64,000 nt of DNA from Providencia rettgeri (lineage in GTDB: Bacteria; Pseudomonadota; Gammaproteobacteria; Enterobacterales; Enterobacteriaceae): the NCBI RefSeq assembly GCF_013702265.1, contig NZ_CP059348.1:3472001-3536000 (forward strand), in the 5' to 3' direction. Within the stretch, counting starts at the first letter, position 1, and the number at the start of each line of letters is the position of its first letter. Under the pieces are notes generated by a model. The model was not told the origin of the DNA. It was given only the letters and a program-made list of their open reading frames with translations, and ran no database searches. Shown piece by piece: positions 9,580-19,044 of the stretch. The position numbers and the translations under genes were made by a program.

Positions 9580-10998
9580 CTATTGTGCCATACGTTGAAG
9601 TGGAATAAGGAAAGAAGCCCCGCCGATACCCGGTTCACTAATAGTACGCCCATAAAGATAATGTATATTTCTTAGATCATCTTCTGACGGCGTTAGCCCC
9701 CAAATCCGGCCTAAGTATTGTCGCAGTTCTTCAAAATTATTTGGTGACATTTGAGTGTAATCCATTAGATAAACATAAGAACTATCACCATCAGAGCCAA
9801 TATTTGCATAGCAATAAGGCTTACCTTCCATTAAGGAGTCAATAATCCCTCTATCACTACTATTTCCTTTGGTTATGACTATCTTGCTGACAGAACCACT
9901 TTTCATTCCTTTACGATAAAAAACACCTGATTCTGAATAAAGTTTAAACGCGGCATCACCTGCTAATGTTTTATTTGAGAAATAAAACTCATGGGCAATA
10001 TCCATAATATGACTTTCTGGTAAATTAGCTGGAATACCAAAAATACTGATTAGGTCAGCTGGACATTCGCCAGTTGGCGTGATCCCCCCTTTACCAGAGA
10101 AACGTTTATTCCCAGAAAGATAACTTTGTTCTTTTAAATTTTGGTGTTTTTCCGCAGAAATTCTTTCGGCTTCGTATTTTGCTTCAATAATTTGTTTACG
10201 CTGTTCTCCTGATTTATAAGGAACAATACCAATACTTAAAAATGGCTTATTTTGATTATACTCAGAGTTTGTTGATGCCATATTAAATTGCCAACTTTTT
10301 TTCAATTGGCATTGTTGCTTCATTGCTTCAGTTAACTTAATTTCCCCTGAATTATCATAGGTAATATCAAAGTAATTAGTCAGAGCGTAAAGACTTTCAG
10401 ATTTATTTTTTCTCTCAACTGAAAACACAGTATTTGAACATGTTAATATTTTAAAGGAGTTTATTACTGTAGGGACTGTTAATATCTCAGAAACTCCACC
10501 GTTATTTTCATGAGCAGTGACACCACTATCGATTAATTTATTATTATGATAAATCCAATAAGGTTCTGATTCATAATGACTTGAATTTTTGCCAAAAAAA
10601 GTGAACGCTACATAATTATTTTTTGAAGGTGGATTATCAACTTCTTCCATATCAAAATACGTATGAGGCGAATAAAATGCATAAAGTTCACCTTGTTTAC
10701 TTTTATTCGGTAAATATGCACCATAAACCCCCGTTGATGTACGGATCAACCAAGATTCACTTTTATTGTCATCATGTGAATTTGTGAATATTTGTCCTTT
10801 ATAATCAGTCTTCCCTGATTCGATAATATGACCATTTTTCATTAGTTGATATGGAATATTCTCACTTCTATCAATAGATACAAGTAAGAAAGGGGCGTCT
10901 TTTTCTTTTGCTTGTGAAGAGAAAATACTTAGCAAAGAAAGTAACAGAATACCGATAGGTTTAAGCAATAATTTAAATAATTTCGTTTTGTATTTCAT
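9580..10998 (-). CDS. Exported protein of unknown function in the T6SS island
   Basis: 472 residues with an N-terminal signal sequence: basic KYKTKLFK, then a hydrophobic core, then FSSQA before KEKD. It is therefore probably periplasmic. I recognise no family. The middle region (about 255-310) is Lys/Glu/Gln-rich and polar; the C-terminal third has several aromatic residues. The gene is visibly more AT-rich than vgrG or the phospholipase gene, which suggests a separate origin. It sits 23 bp before the PAAR gene and 150 bp after the Sel1 lipoprotein genes. It could be an additional immunity protein, an effector, or accessory cargo; no motif decides between these. Confidence 0.75.
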   Translation of the reverse strand: MKYKTKLFKLLLKPIGILLLSLLSIFSSQAKEKDAPFLLVSIDRSENIPYQLMKNGHIIESGKTDYKGQIFTNSHDDNKSESWLIRTSTGVYGAYLPNKSKQGELYAFYSPHTYFDMEEVDNPPSKNNYVAFTFFGKNSSHYESEPYWIYHNNKLIDSGVTAHENNGGVSEILTVPTVINSFKILTCSNTVFSVERKNKSESLYALTNYFDITYDNSGEIKLTEAMKQQCQLKKSWQFNMASTNSEYNQNKPFLSIGIVPYKSGEQRKQIIEAKYEAERISAEKHQNLKEQSYLSGNKRFSGKGGITPTGECPADLISIFGIPANLPESHIMDIAHEFYFSNKTLAGDAAFKLYSESGVFYRKGMKSGSVSKIVITKGNSSDRGIIDSLMEGKPYCYANIGSDGDSSYVYLMDYTQMSPNNFEELRQYLGRIWGLTPSEDDLRNIHYLYGRTISEPGIGGASFLIPLQRMAQ

Positions 10999-11150
10999 AT
11001 AGTTCCTTTATATTCAATGTAATATTTCTATTGATAGATTAGAAATCTCTTTTATCTACCTGTTGATCAATAATAAACCGTATACCTCTTCAGCAATTTT
11101 AAATTCGGTAAGATTTTTACCGTGAAATAAAAAGGAAAGATTCATCTTGA

Positions 11151-12155
11151 TTATTGCCCCTCTGCCTGTTTTTTATATTCAAACGTGCCATCCCATTCAG
11201 GGAGTTCGGCAGGGGGAAGAGGAACGATTTTATCAATATCGGGGAATTTGGCTGTTTCATCAGAGGCATCCATTTCTTTGACTATTGCATAATAACGTAA
11301 TGAACGCTCTTTATCAGGCTTTACATTGAGATAATAAACACGTTCTAATGCTGTCTTTGGATCAAAAGCACCAGTTAAAGTTGCTGCTGCATGTCGATAC
11401 CCATTTTTCGTTGATAGTTGATAATACTTTAAAGCACTATTAAAATTTTGATCAACAACTCGTAAGTAAAAAGCAAGATTATATGCAGCTTCTCCGTTTC
11501 CTTGATTAGCCGCACATTCGAGCATTTTTTTACCAATTTCAGGGCGATAAGCCGGATTGTCCTTATCGGATAATCGCATTGATATCAGAATGTCACCAAT
11601 CACACTTTGTGCCTCAGGACTGCCTAAATCCGCTGCTTGGCGAAAATAGGCTAAAGCTTTAGTACGATCAGCGACGACTCCATAGCCCGTATCGAGGTAG
11701 TGTCCCATTTGGTAATAACCGTAGCTGATATTCAACTTTGCCATTTTTTGGATAATGTCCCACACCTCTTGAGCTGGACCTTTACCTTCAATTGGGGAGA
11801 CCTTGCCATAACTGATTAAGTTACTTAAGTTAAGCATGGCTTTGGGGTGATTACGCTCTGCCGCTTTACGGTAGAGAGCACTAATTTGAGCATAATCCCG
11901 TTGAGATTTATTGACCTTTTCAAGTTCTCGCGCCTGTTTAAACCAAATGTCGGCTTCTGGATCAACGGGAGGTAAGGTATCTTTTTCATACACGCAAGTG
12001 AACGTTAAGTCGGGTTCTGTTTTTTGAGCTAGTAACTCATCCTTTTTATCCGCAGGGTTGCAAGCACTGAGTATCAACAAACTACATAGCACTGCACTGT
12101 ATTTAACGGTGCCACAAGCCACAGATGGCATATGAGATAAAAAGGAAATAGGCAT
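11151..12155 (-). CDS. Sel1-repeat lipoprotein, copy 2 (likely Tle5 immunity)
   Basis: 334 residues with a lipoprotein signal (lipobox LSAC at about residue 32) and Sel1-like helical repeats (AMLNLSNLISYG, YYQMGHYLDTGYG, ALAYFRQAADLGSPEAQ). It is a tandem near-duplicate of the adjacent gene at 12161-13123. The region after the lipobox to about residue 175 and the last 25 residues are almost identical, while the stretch between differs. Sel1-type proteins next to Tle5 phospholipases act as periplasmic immunity proteins in several bacteria (family knowledge). The site of action fits because the toxin targets membrane phospholipids from the periplasm. The start upstream of the hydrophobic core is uncertain; an internal start nearer the signal peptide is possible. 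Confidence 0.82.
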   Translation of the reverse strand: MPISFLSHMPSVACGTVKYSAVLCSLLILSACNPADKKDELLAQKTEPDLTFTCVYEKDTLPPVDPEADIWFKQARELEKVNKSQRDYAQISALYRKAAERNHPKAMLNLSNLISYGKVSPIEGKGPAQEVWDIIQKMAKLNISYGYYQMGHYLDTGYGVVADRTKALAYFRQAADLGSPEAQSVIGDILISMRLSDKDNPAYRPEIGKKMLECAANQGNGEAAYNLAFYLRVVDQNFNSALKYYQLSTKNGYRHAAATLTGAFDPKTALERVYYLNVKPDKERSLRYYAIVKEMDASDETAKFPDIDKIVPLPPAELPEWDGTFEYKKQAEGQ

Positions 12156-12160
12156 AGTGA

Positions 12161-13123
12161 TTATTGCCCCTCTGCCTGTTTTTTATATTCAAAGGTGCCA
12201 TCCCATTCAGGGAGCTCAGCAGGTGGGAGCGGGACTATTTTATCGATATCGGGAAAGCGTGCCTCGGGGTTATTTCTAATTTCTTTTGTAATAGCTTCAT
12301 AACGAGCAGAGCGTTCAGGATCGGGTTTTACACCTAAATAGTAATAATCCTTTGGAGTTGTGTTTGTTTTAAAAGTGTCGGCTAGCATTATAACAGATAT
12401 GTTATTACCATTTTGAACGGCTAATTGATAATACTTTAAAGCTATGCTTAGATTATTTTCAACATTAACAGAGTAAGTAGCTAATCTGCGAGCAGCTTCT
12501 CCATTACCTTGATTTGCTGCACAATCTAACATCTTTTTCCCAATTTCAGGGCGATAGGCAGGATTATTTCTATCAGATAGACGTTTAGCAATAAAAATTT
12601 TCCCAATTACATATTGAGCTTCAGGGCTGCCTAAATCTGCTGCTTGGCGAAAATACGCTAAGGCTTTTGTACGGTCTGCAATGACACCATAGCCTGTATC
12701 AAGATAGTGCCCCATTTGGTAATAACCGTAACTGATATTCAATTTAGCCATTTTTTGAATAATATCCCATACCTCCTGGGCTGGGCCTTTACCTTCAATG
12801 GGGAGGACCTTGCCATAACTGATTAAATTGCTTAAGTTAAGCATGGCTTTAGGGTGATTCCGCTCGGCGGCTTTGCGGTAGAGCTCACCAATTTGCTTAT
12901 AATCTCGTTGAGATTTATTCACCTTTTCAAGTTCACGGGCTTGTTTAAACCAAATGTCGGCTTCAGGATCAACGGGAGGTAATGTGTCTTTTTCATACAC
13001 ACAGGTAAAGGTTAAATCGGATTCTATTTTTTGAGTCATCGCTTTCTCTTTTTCTTCTACAGGTTTGCAACTAGCAAGTAGCACTAGAGCACACAGTAAT
13101 AAACAAGGTTTAATTAGTGACAT
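12161..13123 (-). CDS. Sel1-repeat lipoprotein, copy 1 (likely Tle5 immunity)
   Basis: 320 residues with a clean lipoprotein signal peptide (MSLIKPCLLLCALVLLASC, lipobox LASC). Sel1 repeats follow over about 75-250, and the C-terminal tail is the same as its neighbour's (ELPEWDGTFEYKKQAEGQ). It starts 3 bp after the phospholipase stop codon, so it is coupled to the toxin gene, as expected for immunity. The protein is about 75-80% identical by eye to copy 2 over conserved blocks. The variable block (about residues 200-270) could be the toxin-binding surface. Confidence 0.85.
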   Translation of the reverse strand: MSLIKPCLLLCALVLLASCKPVEEKEKAMTQKIESDLTFTCVYEKDTLPPVDPEADIWFKQARELEKVNKSQRDYKQIGELYRKAAERNHPKAMLNLSNLISYGKVLPIEGKGPAQEVWDIIQKMAKLNISYGYYQMGHYLDTGYGVIADRTKALAYFRQAADLGSPEAQYVIGKIFIAKRLSDRNNPAYRPEIGKKMLDCAANQGNGEAARRLATYSVNVENNLSIALKYYQLAVQNGNNISVIMLADTFKTNTTPKDYYYLGVKPDPERSARYEAITKEIRNNPEARFPDIDKIVPLPPAELPEWDGTFEYKKQAEGQ

Positions 13124-13126
13124 AAT

Positions 13127-15076
13127 TTAATCCGAATTTTCTAAGCCAATCGTTTTATCCTCAAAGGGAATGAGCGAACTTATTGGTTGTTTTTCATCAT
13201 CTTTTTTTTCTTTATTTTGAATAACAATACTATTCCAACTATCAAATTCCGTCGTTAAATCATCAGAGACACTCCCCGTTCCTTTATGGATTCCCCACAA
13301 TTTTTCCCGTAACGGTTTAACAATAGGAAAAATATCCGTATCTTGCAGTATCACCGCAATTTCAGTATCAAATGCCATACTGCGTAAATTGATATTGGCA
13401 GAGCCTTGGATTAAAAAGGTGTCATCCACTAACGTTAACTTGCTGTGGACATACACCGACTGCCAGAGATTAGAATCCGAGGAAACTAACGTGCAAATCA
13501 CGCTCTTAAACCCGTCAATCTCTTCTTCTTGAATATCATCAGGGTTAACGACATCAATTGGGGCTAACACCTGACCGTTTCGGATCGATGCCATGACATT
13601 ATTTACCGTATCTCGATACGCAGCATGCTCCCGCATCAAATCACGGCGCCCTAAGGTTTCCAGCATCTTGTAAGTTTGATATCCACCGACTTCATTCGAG
13701 TCACCCACCTCTGCTTTTGTGGTTGAGTTTGTCACCACAAATAAATAGAACGGTGGCAGTTTCGCACCTTGCAGTTTAGAGTCGATTGCAGCGGCTTCGG
13801 CAAAGCGCTTATTTCGCTCTTCGACCATATTGCGCACATCTTTAGCAATGGACGATAAGCGGAAATATTGGTTTTCAAAATAAAGGTAGTTACGTGCATG
13901 TTTAACACCGTGATCGTAGGACTTTAAAATATCATATTCATCATATTCGGGATGAGTGCGACAAATTTTTCCCGCCGTTGGTGTTAATGGGTTTCGAGCT
14001 AAAAATGTGTAACGCTTATTTAAGTCTTCAACATGCTCTAAAGTCGGTGTGTACTGGCTACGAGAAAGCGCTTTACGCTGCTCTGTCAATTGGACGCCTT
14101 CACTGCCGTGTGTAAACAAGCCTTCGGTTTCTTTCCATGCCGTGACAAAGTTGTCGCTTAAATCACACAATACTTCGCCATACACACAGTTAGAGGTATC
14201 TTGCCATGCGGTGGGGCCATCACGTCCTAACCATGACATCTCTTTATGTCGGAGAATCGAATGTTTGTCATCATCCCAATACTGCGAGTGCATGTTGTGC
14301 CCCATCACAAAGCCAATCGCGAGTGTGGGTTCTTCATAATCAATCAACACCGCTTTTTGGTGATGGGTGGGAACCATCGCCAGAGCCGCCAAACGTAAAC
14401 TGAGTTCGACATCATCACTGCCAAACTGGTGTTTGGTTAACTTCGCCACCTGACTCAAACGAGATGAGGGGCTATTTATTGCCATTGAGCGTGTACGAAC
14501 CGATAAATTTTTAATTTGATTGGTTTTCGCACGATGTAGCCACTCTTTATCAAATTGATATTGTTTATCCGACTCGTAGTCTAATTTAGACCCTGCCGCG
14601 ATAGCCTTTTCCATCGGAAGTTCAATTTTTTGCCTCGACGTGTAATGGGTTGATAATCGCCAACCTGGCAAACTGGTTTCACCGAATTTAGCTAGTTCAT
14701 CAAACCACACTAGAATACGAACTTTCACCCCTTCTTTGGCTTTCTGTTCAAGAAGCTCTGCAATCGTCGGAAATGTTCCTTCATTAATGCCGCTTGAGCG
14801 CTCAAAATACATGGAGGGCTGGAAACCCCATGTAATAATTTCAATGCTGTGCTTAGCATGCCGAATTGCCTCCGCAACCGCCGCAAAAGTTTGTTTTCCA
14901 TTCACGAGTGGGGCATACACAAATAAGCTCATCGGATATTTGGTACTCTCAGGGATCCAACTGGGCGTCATTTGCAGCACCATACACGTCGAGACGGGTA
15001 AGCGTATTTTCTGCTCGGTTGCTGGTATGGGTAACTGCACAGAAGCGGGGAATCCCCCAGATTGATTTCCTGACAT
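13127..15076 (-). CDS. Phospholipase D-family T6SS effector (Tle5)
   Basis: 649 residues with two HKD catalytic motifs: H239-x-K241-x4-D246 (HQKAVLID, followed by GFVMGHN) and H544-x-K546-x4-D551 (HSKLTLVD, followed by GSANIN). This is the phospholipase D superfamily arrangement of Tle5 antibacterial effectors, which cleave membrane phospholipids of target cells. It has no signal peptide, as expected for cargo delivered by VgrG. The start codon is separated by one base from the vgrG stop, and two Sel1 lipoproteins follow. Tle5a versus Tle5b subtype cannot be decided by eye. Confidence 0.93.
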   Translation of the reverse strand: MSGNQSGGFPASVQLPIPATEQKIRLPVSTCMVLQMTPSWIPESTKYPMSLFVYAPLVNGKQTFAAVAEAIRHAKHSIEIITWGFQPSMYFERSSGINEGTFPTIAELLEQKAKEGVKVRILVWFDELAKFGETSLPGWRLSTHYTSRQKIELPMEKAIAAGSKLDYESDKQYQFDKEWLHRAKTNQIKNLSVRTRSMAINSPSSRLSQVAKLTKHQFGSDDVELSLRLAALAMVPTHHQKAVLIDYEEPTLAIGFVMGHNMHSQYWDDDKHSILRHKEMSWLGRDGPTAWQDTSNCVYGEVLCDLSDNFVTAWKETEGLFTHGSEGVQLTEQRKALSRSQYTPTLEHVEDLNKRYTFLARNPLTPTAGKICRTHPEYDEYDILKSYDHGVKHARNYLYFENQYFRLSSIAKDVRNMVEERNKRFAEAAAIDSKLQGAKLPPFYLFVVTNSTTKAEVGDSNEVGGYQTYKMLETLGRRDLMREHAAYRDTVNNVMASIRNGQVLAPIDVVNPDDIQEEEIDGFKSVICTLVSSDSNLWQSVYVHSKLTLVDDTFLIQGSANINLRSMAFDTEIAVILQDTDIFPIVKPLREKLWGIHKGTGSVSDDLTTEFDSWNSIVIQNKEKKDDEKQPISSLIPFEDKTIGLENSD

Positions 15077-15077
15077 A

Positions 15078-17786
15078 TTATTTTCTCTTATTCCATTCAG
15101 TAATAAACTGGGAAAGCCCTTCCCCCCACGCTTGGCCTATTCGCGAGCTTTCTCGCTCTTGGCTTGGCGCACTGGTTCGAAAACCGACATTAACGGGTTC
15201 GACGCTTTCTGCATCTTGCTCTTCAGTAGGAGGAACATCGATATCGTAACGATCCCCATTCAGTAAATGTAGTTGATAGCTATCCGTCGGAATATCATGG
15301 TCAATTTGGATATTTCCTTGCGCATCACTCATGCCTTTTAGGATAAGCGCCCCATTGGCATACAATTCATACGGCTCAAACGCACGCGCCTTCATTGGGC
15401 TTTGCGGTGACGAGCTCAGTTGAAAACGTAGAGTTTGTTTCGGTATAGACTGTGGAAATTGTGGGTGAGTGACATCCATAGACGCCGGTCCTTTAACCAC
15501 CCAATTAGTCGCTTTTACCGTTTGATTGCTGGGGCTGCCGTACTCAATTTGCCCGCCTTTTAAGCGAATATAGGCGCCACCACAGGTCAATAGCAGTTCA
15601 TCTTTGGCTGCAACCACGGTTTTACCACCGGTACTGGTGACGGTCATGTCCTTAAGTGAGGTAAGGTGCATTTCATCGCTTTGGGCTTGAATTTCGACTT
15701 TGCCTTTAGCCGCAAAAGCTTTAATTCCTAGGGTGTGAGCAAACAAGCTGATTGCCTTACCTGCCGCTAAGGTAATTTTTTTACCGACTGAGATATCCGC
15801 CTGTTTATTAGCGGTTAGGGTGATATTTTCACCGCTGTGAGCCTGTACGGTTTTGGGTGAAGTTAATGCGATACCCGCAGGGGAACTGAGTAACATTACC
15901 GCTTGTTGCAGTTCATTAATCGATTGGGTGAGTAAGGTTTGTTGGGCGTTTAAATCGGCCAGTTCGGCTTTCGCCACTTCGGCAGCCTCCCGTAAAGAAT
16001 TCACCAAACTCAGCGCATCATCCAATTGCTGCTTGGCTTCGCGCATATCCAGTTGTTCAGAAGCGGCTTTCGTGCGTAAGTCGGTGCTGATAAACAGCCC
16101 TTTACCTGCGCGTATTGCGCCCCAACTGTCAGTGCGCAGTTCAAAACCGTCACCGCGTTTTTCACGCCCTTGATTAACCAAATGCCCTAAATTAAGTTGG
16201 GATTTTCCGCCGTATTCGGTGCTGAGCTTGATATGCTCTTCCCCGCGCTTATCTTCCATACGCAGTTTATTATTCGCCGGAGTACGAATGACGTTGCGGG
16301 TATTATTTTTGTCAGTGATGTGGTCGGTGCGATGGGAGTCATGCAAGGCATGGGCGATATACGGTCTATCTGGGTCGCCTTCATGGAAGGCAATCGCCAC
16401 TTCTGTTCCTTGGATTAACGGGAAGTGTATTCCGTAGGTATCCCCCGCATAGGGTTTGGCCAGCCGCACAGGCATACTTTCATATCCCGTCGGTTTTTCA
16501 TCTCGGTCGGCATCGAATTTCACCCAGTAAAAGCCGTGTTCATTTTGATGGGCGTAAATATCGTGGGATTTGGCGCTGGTAATACGCGCCATTAATGTGC
16601 CTGCTATCACAGGGCGAGTCTTTAGAACAGGTCGCCAGCACAGTGCTTCGGTGTACGGCGCCGCATCAAATTGAATCACTAATGCACGGCTACGACTGCC
16701 TGAAAATCGTAATCGAGTGATTAAAATTTCGGATTGAAAATCCGTGGGTAAGGTGGATGGTAATTGGCTATCGATGACTTTAAAAATCATCAACGGCGTT
16801 AAGCGCGGTGAATTGCTTTTGCCTCGTAGCAGCGTTTGGCGGGCAAGAAAGCGTTCATGGTCTAGCCGTGACCAAAAATGGGCGGTTTCCGTTTCAGGTT
16901 GGTATTTCTCTCCACGCTCAAGATGGCGGGCTTTGTAGTGGTAAACATCGCCATAGTTTATATCGTCCCCATCTCCGCGAGTCATATCCGTTTCAATGGA
17001 TAGCAACGTTTGCATCGCTTGCCGGTGATTATAATCTTTAGTCACGACACTGCGCTCCACCACTTGGTGACGTAGCGATAGCCCCCACACGCTTTCAACG
17101 CCATTGTCATTCATGCCTGAAGGGCTATTGAGTGGCAGCTGTAAATCGTACACATAAGCGCGTTGGCTATCGCCAAAGTGAATAATTTCCGTCTTCGTGT
17201 CGGTCTGGAGACTAAAGGAATAGAAAATGCCCACTTCACTGAGCAACCGCTCAATAAATTGCCAGTCATTTTCATTGATTTGGTTGATTTGCTCCCGCTT
17301 GGGATATTGTCGTTGCAGGTGAAACTCAAACTCCCAGCCCTGAATTTTGTGTTCACGCAAGATAAACTCAATCACTTCCGGTACAGATTTATTGAGGAAA
17401 AAGCGATAGGAACGCATCTGATGGCGCAGCAATGAGACAAACGGCTCAATCACAATTTGGTACTGGGCTTCATCTGCTGAACCAGATAACCGTTTAAAAT
17501 GTGTGACGACCCCATGAATTCGCTTTTGCGGTTCACTCAGTGAATCTAATGCCGCCAGCGGAATAGTGGGAGATGAAAAGGTAAAATGGGCGGTACGACG
17601 AAGAAACTGTTGAGCTGGTAGGTTTTGAGCTGGGGAGGTGAATGTTATCTGATAGCGATAGGTTTCACTAATGGCTTCTCGCCCAATGAAAGATTCAACA
17701 TCCAATGGAACACTACAACCTTGAACGCCCAATTGATAGCGATTATGGAGTGGAGCGATTTTTAAAGCGAGATCCTGTAAGCCCAT
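15078..17786 (-). CDS. vgrG: Type VI secretion spike protein VgrG with C-terminal extension
   Basis: About 902 residues. It has the phage gpD/gp27-like base (Phage_GPD, about 20-400), the gp5-like OB fold with YGIHFPLIQGTEVAIAFHEGDPDRPYI, then the DUF2345 beta-helix (LTANKQADISVGKKITLAAGKAI region). After the usual end come about 110 extra residues beginning near QTLRFQLSS, rich in beta-strand-like sequence and Ser/Glu, with no enzyme motif. Such tails often act as adaptors for the adjacent effector. The open frame can be extended to a TTG at 17822. The ATG at 17786 is preferred because an AGGAG lies 10 nt upstream. An ATG at 17795 would be too close to it. No sheath or baseplate genes are nearby, so this is an orphan vgrG island. 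Confidence 0.93.
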   Translation of the reverse strand: MGLQDLALKIAPLHNRYQLGVQGCSVPLDVESFIGREAISETYRYQITFTSPAQNLPAQQFLRRTAHFTFSSPTIPLAALDSLSEPQKRIHGVVTHFKRLSGSADEAQYQIVIEPFVSLLRHQMRSYRFFLNKSVPEVIEFILREHKIQGWEFEFHLQRQYPKREQINQINENDWQFIERLLSEVGIFYSFSLQTDTKTEIIHFGDSQRAYVYDLQLPLNSPSGMNDNGVESVWGLSLRHQVVERSVVTKDYNHRQAMQTLLSIETDMTRGDGDDINYGDVYHYKARHLERGEKYQPETETAHFWSRLDHERFLARQTLLRGKSNSPRLTPLMIFKVIDSQLPSTLPTDFQSEILITRLRFSGSRSRALVIQFDAAPYTEALCWRPVLKTRPVIAGTLMARITSAKSHDIYAHQNEHGFYWVKFDADRDEKPTGYESMPVRLAKPYAGDTYGIHFPLIQGTEVAIAFHEGDPDRPYIAHALHDSHRTDHITDKNNTRNVIRTPANNKLRMEDKRGEEHIKLSTEYGGKSQLNLGHLVNQGREKRGDGFELRTDSWGAIRAGKGLFISTDLRTKAASEQLDMREAKQQLDDALSLVNSLREAAEVAKAELADLNAQQTLLTQSINELQQAVMLLSSPAGIALTSPKTVQAHSGENITLTANKQADISVGKKITLAAGKAISLFAHTLGIKAFAAKGKVEIQAQSDEMHLTSLKDMTVTSTGGKTVVAAKDELLLTCGGAYIRLKGGQIEYGSPSNQTVKATNWVVKGPASMDVTHPQFPQSIPKQTLRFQLSSSPQSPMKARAFEPYELYANGALILKGMSDAQGNIQIDHDIPTDSYQLHLLNGDRYDIDVPPTEEQDAESVEPVNVGFRTSAPSQERESSRIGQAWGEGLSQFITEWNKRK

Positions 17787-17996
17787 TCTATTCATGCTCC
17801 TTTTCTGCTTGTTCCGTGGCAACCAGTAATAGAAGCAAAGGTAGAAAGGTCACCAACTCAAATTCATTTTATTTAGCTTAAGTCAAACAAAAGACCAGCA
17901 AATGAACTTGAAATCAACCATAATTTTCAGGAATGGGACTTATAGAAGAATTATCCGAAAGCATTTAATTCGTTTTTGGTAGAACGGGCTGGAAAG

Positions 17997-18042
17997 AAAA
18001 AGCACCTTCGTCAATCAATGATCAACGTTCAAGGTGCTTTTT
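17997..18042 (-). terminator. Intrinsic terminator of epmA
   Basis: A perfect 12-bp stem AAAAAGCACCTT (17997-18008) with AAGGTGCTTTTT (18031-18042), giving a T run on the minus strand just past the epmA stop. Confidence 0.8.
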
Positions 18043-18066
18043 AATGTCATAGATAGAAACTGAGTT

Positions 18067-19044
18067 TTAAGCAATCGTCACTGGGAACGCAATCACATCG
18101 CTAATTCTTTCGGCATTCAGTGCCAGCATGATTAAGCGATCAACACCAACAGCCACACCGGAACATGCCGGTAAACCGTGCTCAAGCGCTGCAAGCAAGT
18201 TTTCATCAATCGGTTGAACGGGTAAACCCATTGCAGCACGCTTGCGGTTATCTTGCTCGAAACGTTGGCGCTGTTCGCCCACATCGGTCAGTTCATGGAA
18301 GCCATTTGCCAGCTCCATGCCCTTAAAATAGACTTCAAAACGCTCAGCTACACGGTGATCTTCTGTGCTAATCACCGCTAATGACGCTTGCGTTGCAGGG
18401 AAGTGGTAAACCACCGCTGGCTTCTCTTTACCAATGTGTGGCTCCACGCCCATGGTAAACAGTAGTTGCAACAAGGTGTCGCGGTCTTCTTCATTGTCCG
18501 CCACATTACTTAAATCTAAGCGGGCTGCCACTTCACGTAACTCGCTTTTTTCCGCAGAGAGCGGGTCAATATCTAGGTGGCGTAAAAATGCTTGCTGATA
18601 AGAGAGTAGCTCAGCACTTTCGCATTCCAGCACTTGTTGCAGAAGATCATCCACTTCATTGATTAAGCGATACATATCAAAGTGTGGGCGGTACCATTCC
18701 AGCATCGTAAATTCAGGGTTATGGTGCCTTCCTGCTTCTTCATTACGGAAACTACGGCACATTTGATAGATAGGCCCACTTCCCGCTGCCAGTAAGCGCT
18801 TCATATGGTATTCAGGGCTAGTCATCAAATATAAATTGATACCCTGAGCCGCGCCGGGTCCCACAAAGCGAGTTTCAAATGGAACAAGATGAATGTCAGT
18901 CACTGTCGCCTGACTCATTGCGGGTGTGTCTACCTCAAGTACACAGCGATCAGCGAAAAAACGTCTGATTTCCGCAACAATTTTTGCGCGCTGTAACAGG
19001 TTAGCGATGGGGGCTGTAGGCAGCCAATTCGCTACTTCACTCAT
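18067..19044 (-). CDS. epmA: EF-P--(R)-beta-lysine ligase EpmA
   Basis: A 325-residue class II lysyl-tRNA-synthetase paralogue that attaches (R)-beta-lysine to Lys34 of elongation factor P. Class II motif 2 is visible ([23 protein letters not shown]) and motif 3 near the C terminus ([12 protein letters not shown]). It lacks the N-terminal anticodon-binding domain of true LysRS, as expected. It lies divergent from frdA as in E. coli. Its substrate efp and partner epmB are about 13 kb away in the same window. Confidence 0.96.
   Translation of the reverse strand: MSEVANWLPTAPIANLLQRAKIVAEIRRFFADRCVLEVDTPAMSQATVTDIHLVPFETRFVGPGAAQGINLYLMTSPEYHMKRLLAAGSGPIYQMCRSFRNEEAGRHHNPEFTMLEWYRPHFDMYRLINEVDDLLQQVLECESAELLSYQQAFLRHLDIDPLSAEKSELREVAARLDLSNVADNEEDRDTLLQLLFTMGVEPHIGKEKPAVVYHFPATQASLAVISTEDHRVAERFEVYFKGMELANGFHELTDVGEQRQRFEQDNRKRAAMGLPVQPIDENLLAALEHGLPACSGVAVGVDRLIMLALNAERISDVIAFPVTIA

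Noticed and set aside
17787-17822. Extension of VgrG to a TTG start
   Set aside because: The extra residues are basic and not family-like, and the AGGAG site is correctly spaced for the ATG at 17786.
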